Below, one piece after another: positions 1-9,315 of a stretch of DNA of 64,000 nucleotides; position 1 is the first letter of the stretch, and every line of letters begins with the position of its first letter. The stretch comes from CAYMZZ01 sp046297935 (GTDB lineage: Bacteria > Bacteroidota > Bacteroidia > Chitinophagales > Chitinophagaceae), in the NCBI GenBank assembly GCA_046297935.1, contig JBKBHA010000002.1, positions 496,001 to 560,000 on the forward strand. Reading direction: 5' to 3'. Made by a program: the position numbers and the translations under genes. The notes beneath the pieces were generated by a model. The model was not told the origin of the DNA. It did no database searches and was given only the letters and a program-made list of their open reading frames with translations.

Positions 1-2915
1 CCGGGCTTCTGCCAACGCTGTTTGATATCCTGATGATAAGTGTTACCGTTTACAGTGGTCGACATCAGGGCTCCGTATACACCATCGTATACATAACCAC
101 CCAATTGGTAAGTCAGAATGAAATTCAACTCAAAATTCTTGTAAGTCAAATTATTCTGGATGCTACCATATACATCAGGAATTGACTGCTTGCCAATCCA
201 TGTTTGGGGAGCGTTGTTGTGGTCAATCGTAACTGTGTCCACCACACCGTTTCCTTTGTCGATCAGACGGGTGTTGGCCGCATTATAGGTAATTGCACCT
301 TTATACAGCGCCTGTCCATCGTTAGGATCTACGCCGTAGAAAGTGCGGGTATAAAACTCATAGTATGAGTGACCTGCTTCTGTTCTGAATGGAGAACGGG
401 TAATAAAGGCCGGAGTTGGAGGCATTTTGGTCACCTCGTTCTTGTAGCTGGTAGCGTTCACAGTCAAATTCCAGTTGAAATCGCGCGTGCGCACGAGGTT
501 ACCAGTCAATTGAACTTCGATACCATTGTTGCGCATGTTACCTATGTTCTGCAGAATAGAGAAGTTCCCGCCCGGCGTACCACCGTTTTGGTAAGGCTGA
601 GGCACGTCGAAGATCAGACCTGAGCTCTTGCGGATAAAGTATTCAACTGTACCTGACAGGCGACCTTTGAACAAAGAGAAGTCGATACCAAAATCAAGCG
701 GGTTCTGAGTTTCCCAGGTAAGTGTGGGGCTACCAAGCGAAGTCAAAAGAACACCAGCATATGTGTAGTTATCGTAACCTATGCTGTAACCAGGCTGGTA
801 GGGATAAGAACCTACACCTTCTGAGTTACCTACTTTACCGTAGGAAGCACGAACTTTCAACATATCAACCCAACGGAGCTTGAAGAAATTCTCTTTATCG
901 AGTCTCCATGCACCACCAACTGACCAGAAATTATCCCAACGAACTGATTTGGGGAAGCGGGAGTTACCGTCGCGACGACCAGACAATGTCAGGAAATATT
1001 TGCTGTCGTAGTCGTAGTTAAGGCGGGAGAAGTAACCTTCAATTTTCACCTCAGACAGCGAGTTAGTCAGTGAGTTGATGGTGTTGAAGTTGGAATACAT
1101 ATAAACACCGTCGAAGCTTTGGCCGATACGCATACCATCCAACCCGCGTGAATTAGTCTGGTAATTTTCGTGACCAAGTACCACGTTCAGGTTATGCGCA
1201 TTGAATTTGCGAGCCAGCGTAAGTATCTGGTTGAAAGTGGTAGAAGTTGTTTTACCACTTGAAAGGCTCAAACGACCAGCAGGATAACCATCACCCACAA
1301 TCGGGTTCTGGTATGATTCGCCTGCTGTGTTGGTAACGTCGAGTGAAACGTTGGTGGTAAACTTCAGCCAATTGGTAAACATTACATCAGCATAAAGACG
1401 AGCTGAACCGAAGTCACGTGTTTCGTTTTCCAGGTTCCACAGGTGTTCTGCAATGGAGTGACGGCCTGAGTTGTAGGGACGTGCATATCCATATTCGTTA
1501 CCATAGTCAAACTGAGGTCTGTTCAATGCGTCAAGCACCAGTTCGCCAGTTCCCGGCTCACGCAGGTATACGGGGTAAATTGGTGCAATGTAACGGGCGA
1601 AGTAGAAAGGATTCACGATACCGCCGGTAGCCGAATAGTTGAACTTGGTACGGTTACCCGCGATGTTCATTCCAGACTTAAACCAGCTGGTAGGCTGAAT
1701 ATTCGTTGTTACACGACCGGTGAAACGCTCCATGCTGGAGCGAAGACCCCAGCCGCCTTCTTTCAGGTAGTTGAAAGAAGCGCTCACGTCCGACTTATCT
1801 GTGCCTGAAGTGTAAACCACGCTGTACTCGTTACGAGTGCCAGTGCGGGTTGCCTGATCGAGCCAGTTCAAATCTTCGGGATACAACAGGTCGGCATTCG
1901 GATTAACCTTGCCATCGAGACCTACAATCTGAGTGTTACCCACATTGTATGGATTGTAGTTACCCAGTACCTGATAAATGTCGCGGAAGTTGCCGTTGCG
2001 GAAAATCTGACGACCAGTGTTGGGGCCCGACGTAAAGCGGGGCAATGTGCCGCTGGCGATCATGCTGGCGCTATCGATGGGAGCACCGGTAGGTCCGTAA
2101 ACCAGACCATTGCGGTAAGATTCCCAGGCCATTTCAAGATAATCGCCGGTGTTCACTGTATTGTAAACAGGAATGGCGGGGTTAGAACGGCCGGTTTGTA
2201 CGCGAATCTGAAGCGATTGCTTGCCTTTCTTACCTCTTTTGGTGGTAATCATGATTACACCGTTCGCACCACGTGAGCCGTAAAGTGCCGAAGTGGTAGC
2301 GTCCTTCAATACCGAAATTGATTCGATATCGTCGGGGTTGATGTTAGAAAAACCACCGTCATAAACAACCCCATCTACTACGTAGAGTGGACTGTTAGAC
2401 AGCAGCACCGAACCAAAACCACGAAGCACGATGCCTGGGCTTGAACCCGGCGCACCGCTGGCCGTAGTAGTCTGGATACCGGGTGCCGCACCCACCAGAG
2501 CGTTCAGGGGGTTCGACAGAGGCCTGTTCTCCAGTTGCTTGGCATTCACTTGCGCAGCAGAACCTACGAAATCCGATTTTTTAACCGAACCGTAAGCTAC
2601 TACGATCACTTCGTCCATATCTGTGGCTGAGTTAGCCAAAAATACGTCGACAGTTGTGCTGGTGCCAATTGCTACCTCTTTGGTTGCCTTACCAACAGAA
2701 CTAAATGTAAGTGTGGTTGCATTGTTTGGAACCGATAAAGTGTAGGTTCCGTCGGCTTTGGTAGTAGTACCAGAAACCGACCCTTTTACCAGGACAGACA
2801 CATTGGGGAGTGGCGCGCCACTCTCGTCAGTGACTCTACCTGAGATGGTCTTCTGTGCCAGAGCCTGCCCGGCAAAAAAGAATAGGGCAAAGGCTGCGAG
2901 TAACAGCTTTCTCAT
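1..2915 (-). CDS. SusC/RagA-type TonB-linked outer-membrane transporter (partial, C-terminus outside window)
   Basis: Outer-membrane beta-barrel receptor of the SusC/RagA family, which imports oligosaccharides or peptides with TonB energy and a SusD lid. The start at 2915 gives a clear signal peptide (MRKLLLAAFALFFFAGQALA). A carboxypeptidase-regulatory-like domain follows (about residues 22-100, ISGRVTDESGAPL), then the plug domain with the family hallmark LYGSRGANGVIMITT near residue 210 and the start of the barrel. No STN domain is present, so direct FecR-type signalling is not expected. The reading frame is open to the window edge, and about 970 residues are visible. A SusD partner would be expected just beyond base 1. 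Substrate cannot be told from this fragment. Confidence 0.93.
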   Translation of the reverse strand, partial: MRKLLLAAFALFFFAGQALAQKTISGRVTDESGAPLPNVSVLVKGSVSGTTTKADGTYTLSVPNNATTLTFSSVGKATKEVAIGTSTTVDVFLANSATDMDEVIVVAYGSVKKSDFVGSAAQVNAKQLENRPLSNPLNALVGAAPGIQTTTASGAPGSSPGIVLRGFGSVLLSNSPLYVVDGVVYDGGFSNINPDDIESISVLKDATTSALYGSRGANGVIMITTKRGKKGKQSLQIRVQTGRSNPAIPVYNTVNTGDYLEMAWESYRNGLVYGPTGAPIDSASMIASGTLPRFTSGPNTGRQIFRNGNFRDIYQVLGNYNPYNVGNTQIVGLDGKVNPNADLLYPEDLNWLDQATRTGTRNEYSVVYTSGTDKSDVSASFNYLKEGGWGLRSSMERFTGRVTTNIQPTSWFKSGMNIAGNRTKFNYSATGGIVNPFYFARYIAPIYPVYLREPGTGELVLDALNRPQFDYGNEYGYARPYNSGRHSIAEHLWNLENETRDFGSARLYADVMFTNWLKFTTNVSLDVTNTAGESYQNPIVGDGYPAGRLSLSSGKTTSTTFNQILTLARKFNAHNLNVVLGHENYQTNSRGLDGMRIGQSFDGVYMYSNFNTINSLTNSLSEVKIEGYFSRLNYDYDSKYFLTLSGRRDGNSRFPKSVRWDNFWSVGGAWRLDKENFFKLRWVDMLKVRASYGKVGNSEGVGSYPYQPGYSIGYDNYTYAGVLLTSLGSPTLTWETQNPLDFGIDFSLFKGRLSGTVEYFIRKSSGLIFDVPQPYQNGGTPGGNFSILQNIGNMRNNGIEVQLTGNLVRTRDFNWNLTVNATSYKNEVTKMPPTPAFITRSPFRTEAGHSYYEFYTRTFYGVDPNDGQALYKGAITYNAANTRLIDKGNGVVDTVTIDHNNAPQTWIGKQSIPDVYGSIQNNLTYKNFELNFILTYQLGGYVYDGVYGALMSTTVNGNTYHQDIKQRWQKP

Positions 2916-3387
2916 GCAGTTGATTGTTTTTGGTTAAATAAAAGTGATTGCCTTAACAGTTTTCACCAGGTTAACAGGGATGCAATGTTATTGCAAAGAA
3001 TAATCATAACAATTCTTTAACCCGGAATTTTTTTTAGCTTCCTGGCCTTTTGTGTGAACGGCAAATAATACCCTGGAATTGGTTCCGTTAAATGAACTCT
3101 TCCAAAGGATGAAGGTGAGATAGTGAACGATCAAGCATGCAGACAGAGAAAGTTTCCAAACTGCTGCACGGCGACCAAAAAAAATTTAGACAAATTTAAC
3201 TTATTGTCGGGTTGGCCAGGCTACTGCGGTAAAATTAAGGCCAATTGGATAAACGGCAAGCACTTATGTTTCATTTTTAGACTAAGACAGAACCTGGCCC
3301 CCCCGCGCTTCAACTTCAACCGTTCCCAACCCGAACGAACAAGTGTTTGCGCGAACGATTGTTTTCTGAATCGGTAACCCGGTCTAA
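2916..3387. other. Intergenic region upstream of the susC-like gene, no gene seen
   Basis: About 470 bases lie between the susC-like gene and the LytTR regulator, which point in the same direction. I see no convincing gene. On the minus strand TAAATTTG (3191-3198) fits the Bacteroidota -7 consensus, but no -33 TTTG sits at the right distance, so it is only a weak promoter candidate with a leader of about 275 bases. Confidence 0.35.
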
Positions 3388-4119
3388 CTAGCCGAGAAGT
3401 TTCAAAACCTGTTCTTTTTTCCTCCTCGAAACCTCCACCCTGCTGCCGTCCTTTAGCATCAAAAAGCCGTCTCTGTCGTATTGCAATACAAAGCACTTAT
3501 TGATCAGGTGGGTGCGATGCGTTCTGATAAATTCGCCTGATGGCAGTAGCTCTTCATACTCTTTAAGCGTTCGCGCTGACACAAATGTTTTTCCATCAAT
3601 AAAATGGAAACGTGTATAGTTACGTTCCGCTTGTAAACGTATAATTTCATTGAGACTTACATAATGTATATCAGTGACGCCGGTGAGAGCCAGTTTTATT
3701 GCTTTGTTGGATAAATTCTGAATAAAGTTTCGATATAACTCCTCTCCTGCCGGCGCGTAGATGCGCTTAACCTTAAATCGTTCCACCGCTTTCACCAGAT
3801 CGCCGGCGTCAATGGGCTTGAGCAAATAATCCAGGGCGCTGTACCGGATAGCCTGAATGGCAAACTCGTTATAGGCCGTTGTAAAAATCACCTCAAAATC
3901 CCATTTGCCAATTCCCGATAGCAAATCAAACCCGTTTTGCTTCGGCATTTGAATATCGAGAAAAAGAACATCGGGCTCCTGTTGCCGAATAATCGGTATC
4001 GCCTCCTCTACACTGCATGCCTGCCCCACCAGAGTAATTTCCTGGCAATGCTGGCTGATCAGCCATTTCAGCAATTCGATCGACGCCATCTTATCATCTA
4101 CAATCATCGCTTTTATCAT
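3388..4119 (-). CDS. LytTR-family response regulator
   Basis: Two-component response regulator that binds DNA through a LytTR domain. The N-terminal receiver domain (about residues 1-120) has the acidic pair D8/D9, the phospho-acceptor D55 in LFLDIQMP, a T/T pair near 80-81 and K101 in YLLKPIDA, so all phosphorylation residues are present. The LytTR domain spans about residues 140-240 (RNYTRFHF, RTHRTHLINK). The start overlaps the end of the upstream sensor kinase by 4 bases, which implies translational coupling and a cognate pair. Target genes are unknown. The neighbouring susC-like gene and the globins are candidates by position only. Confidence 0.93.
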   Translation of the reverse strand: MIKAMIVDDKMASIELLKWLISQHCQEITLVGQACSVEEAIPIIRQQEPDVLFLDIQMPKQNGFDLLSGIGKWDFEVIFTTAYNEFAIQAIRYSALDYLLKPIDAGDLVKAVERFKVKRIYAPAGEELYRNFIQNLSNKAIKLALTGVTDIHYVSLNEIIRLQAERNYTRFHFIDGKTFVSARTLKEYEELLPSGEFIRTHRTHLINKCFVLQYDRDGFLMLKDGSRVEVSRRKKEQVLKLLG

Positions 4120-7100
4120 ACTTCATCCCGGTTATAATATGGAATAATGACGGTTACCCGCGTACCCATTGCCCGGCCGTTCAGCTTTTTGTCCTCTACA
4201 TGGATAGCCGCATCCTTACCTGTTTTTTCTTTCAGAAGCTCAAGTCGTTCACGGATGATTGCTGTCGACTTGCTTTCATAGGCCAGCTGTCCCATTTTTC
4301 CTTTTTCCAGTTGTGCGGCGGCTTCCCTGCCTATTCCGTTATCTTCCACCACACAAACCAGTTGATCATCCGAATTTTCTTCAAACAGAATATTGAGTTG
4401 CTTTTCCCCTTCTGCCGGCATTAACCCATGCCAAATGGCATTCTCTACCAGCGGTTGAATAATCAGGGGCGGTATTAAAACTTCCTCGGTCTCCAGGTTT
4501 TTGCCTACTACAATTTGGTAGCAGAACCGCTTATCTGAACCCAACTGCTCCAGGCTGATATACATCTCCAGCAATTGAATTTCTTCTTCGAGGTTGATAA
4601 CGTTCTTATCCGCAAATTGAAGCACTGAACGGAGAAATCGTGAAAATACCGACAGGTATCGGTAGGCTTCATTTGTTTGATGCGCTACTATCAGGTGCTG
4701 GATCGAGTTGAGCGCATTGAACAAAAAGTGAGGATTCATTTGCAGGCGCAGATTCATGTATTTGGTGGCCGCAATTTTCGTATTAAGCGTGTGCAATTTT
4801 TCTTCCGCTTTCTTCAATTCTGCTATGGCCATGCTACGGGATATCTTTGATGCGCAAAGGGAAGCAATCCGCTGCAGGGTTTCCATGTGTTTTTGCCGAA
4901 AGAAATTGCGTCGGCTGTGTTCGGAGTCAATTATTCCAATTACTTTGCTTTGGTGAATAATGGGTATGGTCAGCTCCGAAAGGCGGGGCTTATCATCAGC
5001 CAGATAGCGGCTGTCAATTGACGTATCCCTGATAATCTCCGCTTTACCAGTGGCCGCCACATGGCCCACAATGGCTTTGCCTACCGGGATCTCTATGGGG
5101 CTTACAATCTCAAAACCGCTATTGCTTTTGGCCCCGAACGCGGCTTTCTGCACCAGCATTTTACGTTCTTCATCCAGCAGGTAAATAACACAATCCTCCA
5201 GGCCAAGTCGGGCGATGGCATTTCGACAAATATCCCAGAGAATTTCCTCGGTACTGGCATGCTCATAGGCGGAATTCGCGAAATAATCTACGGCGAATTG
5301 AAACTCAGCCTCCTCTTTCTTCCGTCTGCGATACCTTCTAATAAACCACACAAGCGCCAATCCGCCCAACAGCGTCGCGATCCTGAACCACCATTGCATC
5401 CACCAGGGCTTCCGGATGAAGAAGCTGATCGCATTTTTCTGCTCATACCATTCAACAGCATCGCGGCTAACCGAAATATCAATTCTGTAACTACCTGGTG
5501 CAAGTTCCCGTAACAGCACCTGATCATTTTGCCCATTATCCACCCATTCCGCACTACTATTTATACGATATCGATATCGCAACGCATAGGGTGTCGCAAA
5601 CTCTGGCACGGCTATTCTTAAATTAACATTCCGCTGAAAATGATTAAGGATCAGTGGCTGGTATTGCTGAAAAAAAATGGAATCGTTATTGCCAAAACTT
5701 GCCGACTCCACCCAGGGTTTCAGGGGAATAGACCGGGTTCGCTCCACGTAAGGATTCAAATAGTTCAGGCCCATACGTCCGCCTGCAAACAAAAGTCCGT
5801 TTCCTGAAAGAAAAAGTCCGTTTGAATTAAACACACGAACCTGGATGTTGTCAGCGATATCAAATGCCCGAAGCTCCGACCGGCTCAGGTCCAATCGATA
5901 CAAGCCCCGATCGGTACCCATCCATATTCTTCCCAGACTATCCTGCTCCATGCAATAAATAAATCGATTGTCGGGGAAAATTGTCAACTTCCGGAACGAA
6001 TGAATCCCTTTGTCATCCACCACCAATTCATATAAACCTTTTGTGCCTATCAATACGCGGTTTCGTTTCCATTCCAATATGGCCGCTACCCGCTTGTCGG
6101 GCAATGAATCACTAATGGAGAAAAGTCGCTGAAATTGTTTGTCGTAACAAACAAGGCCATTGGTTCCGCCCAACAATATCCTGCCCGTGGAGTCCTGCAT
6201 GGCCGACCGTGAAATACCAGGTATTGCCATCGGTAAAACAGATGCCTCCAGACTTTCCTGATCAATGCTGTAAACCCTTCGCCCGCATACTACCAGTATG
6301 TTTCCATCCTGCATGGGGAGCAGTTTCCAAATATATTCACGCTCCATATTGGCAGAGGTGACACTGCTGTTATCCGCCTTTTTGAGCGTTGGCCGGCTGA
6401 ACCTGCGCGCTTTCATATCGTACATCCAAACGCCATTGCCACCCGTGCCCACCCAAACCATCGACTGATGATAAAGAAGGTATCGAATGGAAGGATAGTC
6501 GAACTGCAGTTCATCGCTCGTTGAATTGAAAGAATGCATCATGCCGTTCCCGACATTCAACCTGGCCAGTCCGTTGATCGTAGCAATCCAGATATTCCCT
6601 TCCGCGTCTTCGGTAAACCCTCTAACATCAATATCGGGCAAGCCATCGTTGGCATAACGATAGTTCATAATATAGTGAATAGGCGACTCCTGCGGATTGA
6701 AAAAAGCCAGCCCTTCCGCGTGCGACATAAACACATTTCCCAACTCATCTTTGAACATTTGCCTCACGGATTGATTGTTGCGTAACAGCTGTCCGCGGGA
6801 ATAGAAAACCGGCAATCGAAAGCTGCCGCGCTTTTGATTGTAGATAATGAAACCAAGGTTTGACGAAAGGAGAAAACTATCCTTCCCCAAAACCACCCCC
6901 GCGCTCATCCTCAGGTAGGGATCGTTGGGATTACCCGTTACCAGGCTGGCATGCCAGGGGCTTTTTCGCTGATGCACGAAATCGTAATGGAAAGTGCGTG
7001 AACTGAAGTCGGAAACCAACACCTGATTTTCCGAAAGGCCCACCATTGCGGACACATTTAAGCCCGAAGCCATTGAAGCAACGGTGCCCGATTGGCGGTG

Positions 7101-7655
7101 CAAACTATACAGGCTGTCGGAATCGGACAAAAACACATAATCCGCTGATCGGGCCGATATTCGCGTAAACTCTTTGGACTCAGAAAAGCGGAAATGCGTA
7201 TCTGCAACGAAGCGCATATCTAAGTTATTCCATTGCAGCAGCCCCCGAGTGGAAATCAAAAATATCTTGCCACCCGAATCAAAAAGGCTAAGAGGCAGCC
7301 GTTCCATCTTATCATGAAAAGGAACCGCTCTGAATCCGGCATAATCATTCACAAACTGCATAACTTCATTGCGGGTTACCAGCCAAATGCGGTCGGAACT
7401 ATCTACAAAAATTTGCCTGGCCGACTCAATGACGGGAAAATACCAGCATTTCCGGCCATCGGTTCGCTGTATCGAATTGCTGGAAAGCAGCCACAGGTAC
7501 CCTCGCTTGTCGCGGGCCATGCTAATGATTTCCGCATTCAACAACCCTTCCTGGTCCGCGATCATCTGCACGTGATAGTCTGGCAACTGGGCACAAAGCG
7601 TTGCAGCGAAAGCAATTTTCGCAACGACCAAACTTATATGCCTCCATGCACGCAA
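4116..7655 (-). CDS. LytS-type sensor histidine kinase with beta-propeller and GAF domains
   Basis: Membrane sensor kinase of 1179 residues. A signal sequence ends near AATLCAQ. A periplasmic two-component-propeller region follows, with repeats such as EGNIWIATINGLARL and GRIWMGTDRGLYRL. A Y_Y_Y domain is at about 690-750, one membrane helix at about 770-790 (WWFRIATLLGGLALVWFI) and a cytoplasmic GAF domain at about 815-955. A short coiled coil leads to the His_kinase domain with the phospho-acceptor His near 976 in MNPHFLFNALN, and a HATPase with NAIWHGL and EDNGIG. It has no receiver or DNA-binding domain of its own. It forms an operon with the LytTR regulator (4-base overlap). The propeller suggests sensing of a periplasmic ligand, perhaps a glycan, and the GAF domain may bind a small ligand. 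Confidence 0.92.
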   Translation of the reverse strand: MRAWRHISLVVAKIAFAATLCAQLPDYHVQMIADQEGLLNAEIISMARDKRGYLWLLSSNSIQRTDGRKCWYFPVIESARQIFVDSSDRIWLVTRNEVMQFVNDYAGFRAVPFHDKMERLPLSLFDSGGKIFLISTRGLLQWNNLDMRFVADTHFRFSESKEFTRISARSADYVFLSDSDSLYSLHRQSGTVASMASGLNVSAMVGLSENQVLVSDFSSRTFHYDFVHQRKSPWHASLVTGNPNDPYLRMSAGVVLGKDSFLLSSNLGFIIYNQKRGSFRLPVFYSRGQLLRNNQSVRQMFKDELGNVFMSHAEGLAFFNPQESPIHYIMNYRYANDGLPDIDVRGFTEDAEGNIWIATINGLARLNVGNGMMHSFNSTSDELQFDYPSIRYLLYHQSMVWVGTGGNGVWMYDMKARRFSRPTLKKADNSSVTSANMEREYIWKLLPMQDGNILVVCGRRVYSIDQESLEASVLPMAIPGISRSAMQDSTGRILLGGTNGLVCYDKQFQRLFSISDSLPDKRVAAILEWKRNRVLIGTKGLYELVVDDKGIHSFRKLTIFPDNRFIYCMEQDSLGRIWMGTDRGLYRLDLSRSELRAFDIADNIQVRVFNSNGLFLSGNGLLFAGGRMGLNYLNPYVERTRSIPLKPWVESASFGNNDSIFFQQYQPLILNHFQRNVNLRIAVPEFATPYALRYRYRINSSAEWVDNGQNDQVLLRELAPGSYRIDISVSRDAVEWYEQKNAISFFIRKPWWMQWWFRIATLLGGLALVWFIRRYRRRKKEEAEFQFAVDYFANSAYEHASTEEILWDICRNAIARLGLEDCVIYLLDEERKMLVQKAAFGAKSNSGFEIVSPIEIPVGKAIVGHVAATGKAEIIRDTSIDSRYLADDKPRLSELTIPIIHQSKVIGIIDSEHSRRNFFRQKHMETLQRIASLCASKISRSMAIAELKKAEEKLHTLNTKIAATKYMNLRLQMNPHFLFNALNSIQHLIVAHQTNEAYRYLSVFSRFLRSVLQFADKNVINLEEEIQLLEMYISLEQLGSDKRFCYQIVVGKNLETEEVLIPPLIIQPLVENAIWHGLMPAEGEKQLNILFEENSDDQLVCVVEDNGIGREAAAQLEKGKMGQLAYESKSTAIIRERLELLKEKTGKDAAIHVEDKKLNGRAMGTRVTVIIPYYNRDEV

Positions 7656-7745
7656 AGGTTACGGGAGATTTATATGTTGTTTAAATATACAATATTCATA
7701 ATAGCGATCCGTCTTCTACTCCGGCTGAAGCCTGACAAACCGCAT

Positions 7746-8225
7746 TCAACTCCCGGTGTTTTGCCCCTCCCATACTCTTTCTTTCAGGATGGAAAACAAT
7801 TTTAGCCAGGCTTCCTGATATTCCGGGTTCCATTCTGCAGACAGGGCCAACTTTATCTCAGTCACGAGGCAATTACCCACTGCATCATACCATTCGATGG
7901 GAATTTTATGGCTGCTGTGTTTCCGGCCGATATCGCGCAGGTCGGGAAAGATATCCTCCAGCCTGTGCAGTTTGCCAATCACAAAATTAAGAACGGCCGC
8001 CAGCTTACACGACTGTTCCTGAATGTCCTCTGCAAACCAATGCCGCACCTGAGGCAACTGCGCAAACAGGCGCTCGTATAGCGCCTGTGTTAATTGCCTT
8101 GAATGGGGACGCAACTGATCCCATGACTGATAAAGGATTAAAACCTGCCTATCTGTGAGCGAGCTATGCAAGAAAAACAATTTAGTTGAAAGTCTGTTGT
8201 TTGGCAGCCGACTCCTGCGCGGCAA
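7746..8225 (-). CDS. Single-domain globin (second of a tandem pair)
   Basis: Haem protein of the globin superfamily, single-domain, non-truncated type. The core runs from about LTDRQVLILYQSW to the C-terminus. The CD1-position aromatic lies in VRHWFAED, the distal position is probably a Gln in IQEQSCKL, and the proximal F8 His lies in IGRKHSSHKI. It overlaps the upstream globin by 44 bases in another frame if the ATG at 8225 is used. A later start, for example a TTG near 8178, would remove most of the overlap, so the N-terminus is uncertain. Oxygen or NO binding is a family property. The exact role is unknown. Confidence 0.82.
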   Translation of the reverse strand: MPRRSRLPNNRLSTKLFFLHSSLTDRQVLILYQSWDQLRPHSRQLTQALYERLFAQLPQVRHWFAEDIQEQSCKLAAVLNFVIGKLHRLEDIFPDLRDIGRKHSSHKIPIEWYDAVGNCLVTEIKLALSAEWNPEYQEAWLKLFSILKERVWEGQNTGS

Positions 8226-8613
8226 TCATGGCATCCTTTACCAGGGTGAATGCGGCGATCCATGCGTCCTGCAAAGGTTCATTCCATTTTTCCCCCAATC
8301 CCTCCCGGAGTGTGGCAATCAAGCATTGCCCCACCACCGCATAATGTTCAGGTTGGGCACCATATTTCGCATGGCTTTTCCCTAATTTATCAATGTCGCC
8401 CATAATGTCAGCCGGCTTTTGCAGCTTGCTTACCACATAGCTGAGTGTCACCATTAACTTGTCGGCCTGCTCCTGGTAATTTTCTTTGAACAGATGCCGG
8501 ATGCCTGGTGCGGCCTCAAACAATTTTTCGTAAAAGTTAAGACCGGCCTGTTTAGCAACCGGCTTCACCCATTGCCAGGATTCCTGAACAAGGCTTATTT
8601 GATCGGTGCGCAT
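8182..8613 (-). CDS. Single-domain globin (first of a tandem pair)
   Basis: A 143-residue haem-binding globin covering essentially one full domain. CD1 Phe lies in IRHLFKEN, distal Gln in YQEQADKL and proximal His in LGKSHAKYG, the same pattern as bacterial haemoglobins without a reductase domain. Its sequence resembles the next gene (shared E(N/D)(Y/I)QEQ..KL and K(S/R)H motifs), so the pair probably arose by tandem duplication followed by strong divergence. It is transcribed toward the propeller kinase and LytTR genes, with 90 bases between the second globin and the kinase. Possible roles are oxygen or NO binding or detoxification. No reductase domain is attached. Confidence 0.88.
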   Translation of the reverse strand: MRTDQISLVQESWQWVKPVAKQAGLNFYEKLFEAAPGIRHLFKENYQEQADKLMVTLSYVVSKLQKPADIMGDIDKLGKSHAKYGAQPEHYAVVGQCLIATLREGLGEKWNEPLQDAWIAAFTLVKDAMIAAQESAAKQQTFN

Positions 8614-8830
8614 ATTTTTTTGTTTTGAAAGTAGATCACGAAAATAACTGCGCCATTGAGCAACGGGAAGAGTGGCTTACCGAACGGAGGGTTACGCTTA
8701 TCAGGCGGCTACCAGTTCTATAGAATAAACAGAAATGAGCGATGCCGGCGTGTGAGATGTAAAAGTCGAGGACAGAGTCGAATTGTCGAATGAGTTAAAT
8801 CTTAAAAAAGCATGTTCCGGCCATTGGCTC

Positions 8831-9190
8831 TCACTTCGATATAAGAACAGCCGGAACTCTTAACCCCTCTTCATCCATCACCACCTTTTGCATCAGTTTT
8901 TGGAGGCTGATTGGAACCATTTTAACTTCCGCCGGGGTAAGTTCCTGGAAAAGTTCGATGAATTCGTCTTCACTATCATAGTATCCAAGCTGCAACACCC
9001 ACCGGTCTTCTGAATACAATTGAAGGGCCATTTCCTTATCTTCTTCGTATAAATGAATCTTCACTGCAGCCCATTGATCTTCGTCGGTATCTTCAAAATA
9101 AATATCAACACTTTCCTGGCTGCTCAATTCATTCACGATTTTCTCCAGCAAAGTGCCGGGATGTTTTTTGATAAGTTCTTCGTTTGTCAT
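8831..9190 (-). CDS. Hypothetical acidic protein, 119 residues
   Basis: Not a family I recognise. I chose the ATG at 9190 (MTNEELIKKHPGTLL) over an upstream start at 9250, because the extra N-terminal residues look non-coding. The protein is soluble and acidic, with alternating charged segments (YFEDTDEDQW, YYDSEDEFIELF), and has no signal peptide or membrane helix. It stands alone between the globin genes and the divergent mannan locus. A small cytoplasmic protein is likely, with unknown role. Confidence 0.6.
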   Translation of the reverse strand: MTNEELIKKHPGTLLEKIVNELSSQESVDIYFEDTDEDQWAAVKIHLYEEDKEMALQLYSEDRWVLQLGYYDSEDEFIELFQELTPAEVKMVPISLQKLMQKVVMDEEGLRVPAVLISK

Positions 9191-9269
9191 ATTTAAAACT
9201 AAGCTGTTGTAAAGATAAGGGCTGCCGGACCTGACATCAAAACAGGTCATAGAAATTTAGTCCCAGGCT

Positions 9270-9302
9270 TGTAAGTAATCCCTTCATTTCCGTTGTCCTA
9301 CA
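9270..9302 (+). promoter_or_regulatory. Candidate ECF-sigma promoter before GH125 gene
   Basis: TGTAAGTAATCC (9270-9281), 13 bases, then GTCCTACA (9295-9302), 14 bases before the GH125 ATG. The same two boxes with the same spacer occur before the fecR-like gene at 11398. The arrangement fits an ECF promoter (-35 box and GTC-containing -10 box). Assignment to the ECF gene at 10762 is inference. Confidence 0.55.
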
Positions 9303-9315
9303 AGGATACGACTGC

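Noticed and set aside
3123..3377. 84-codon open frame in the gap before the LytTR gene
   Set aside because: It has a GTG start, no family features, no promoter, and an odd Cys/Asn-rich composition.
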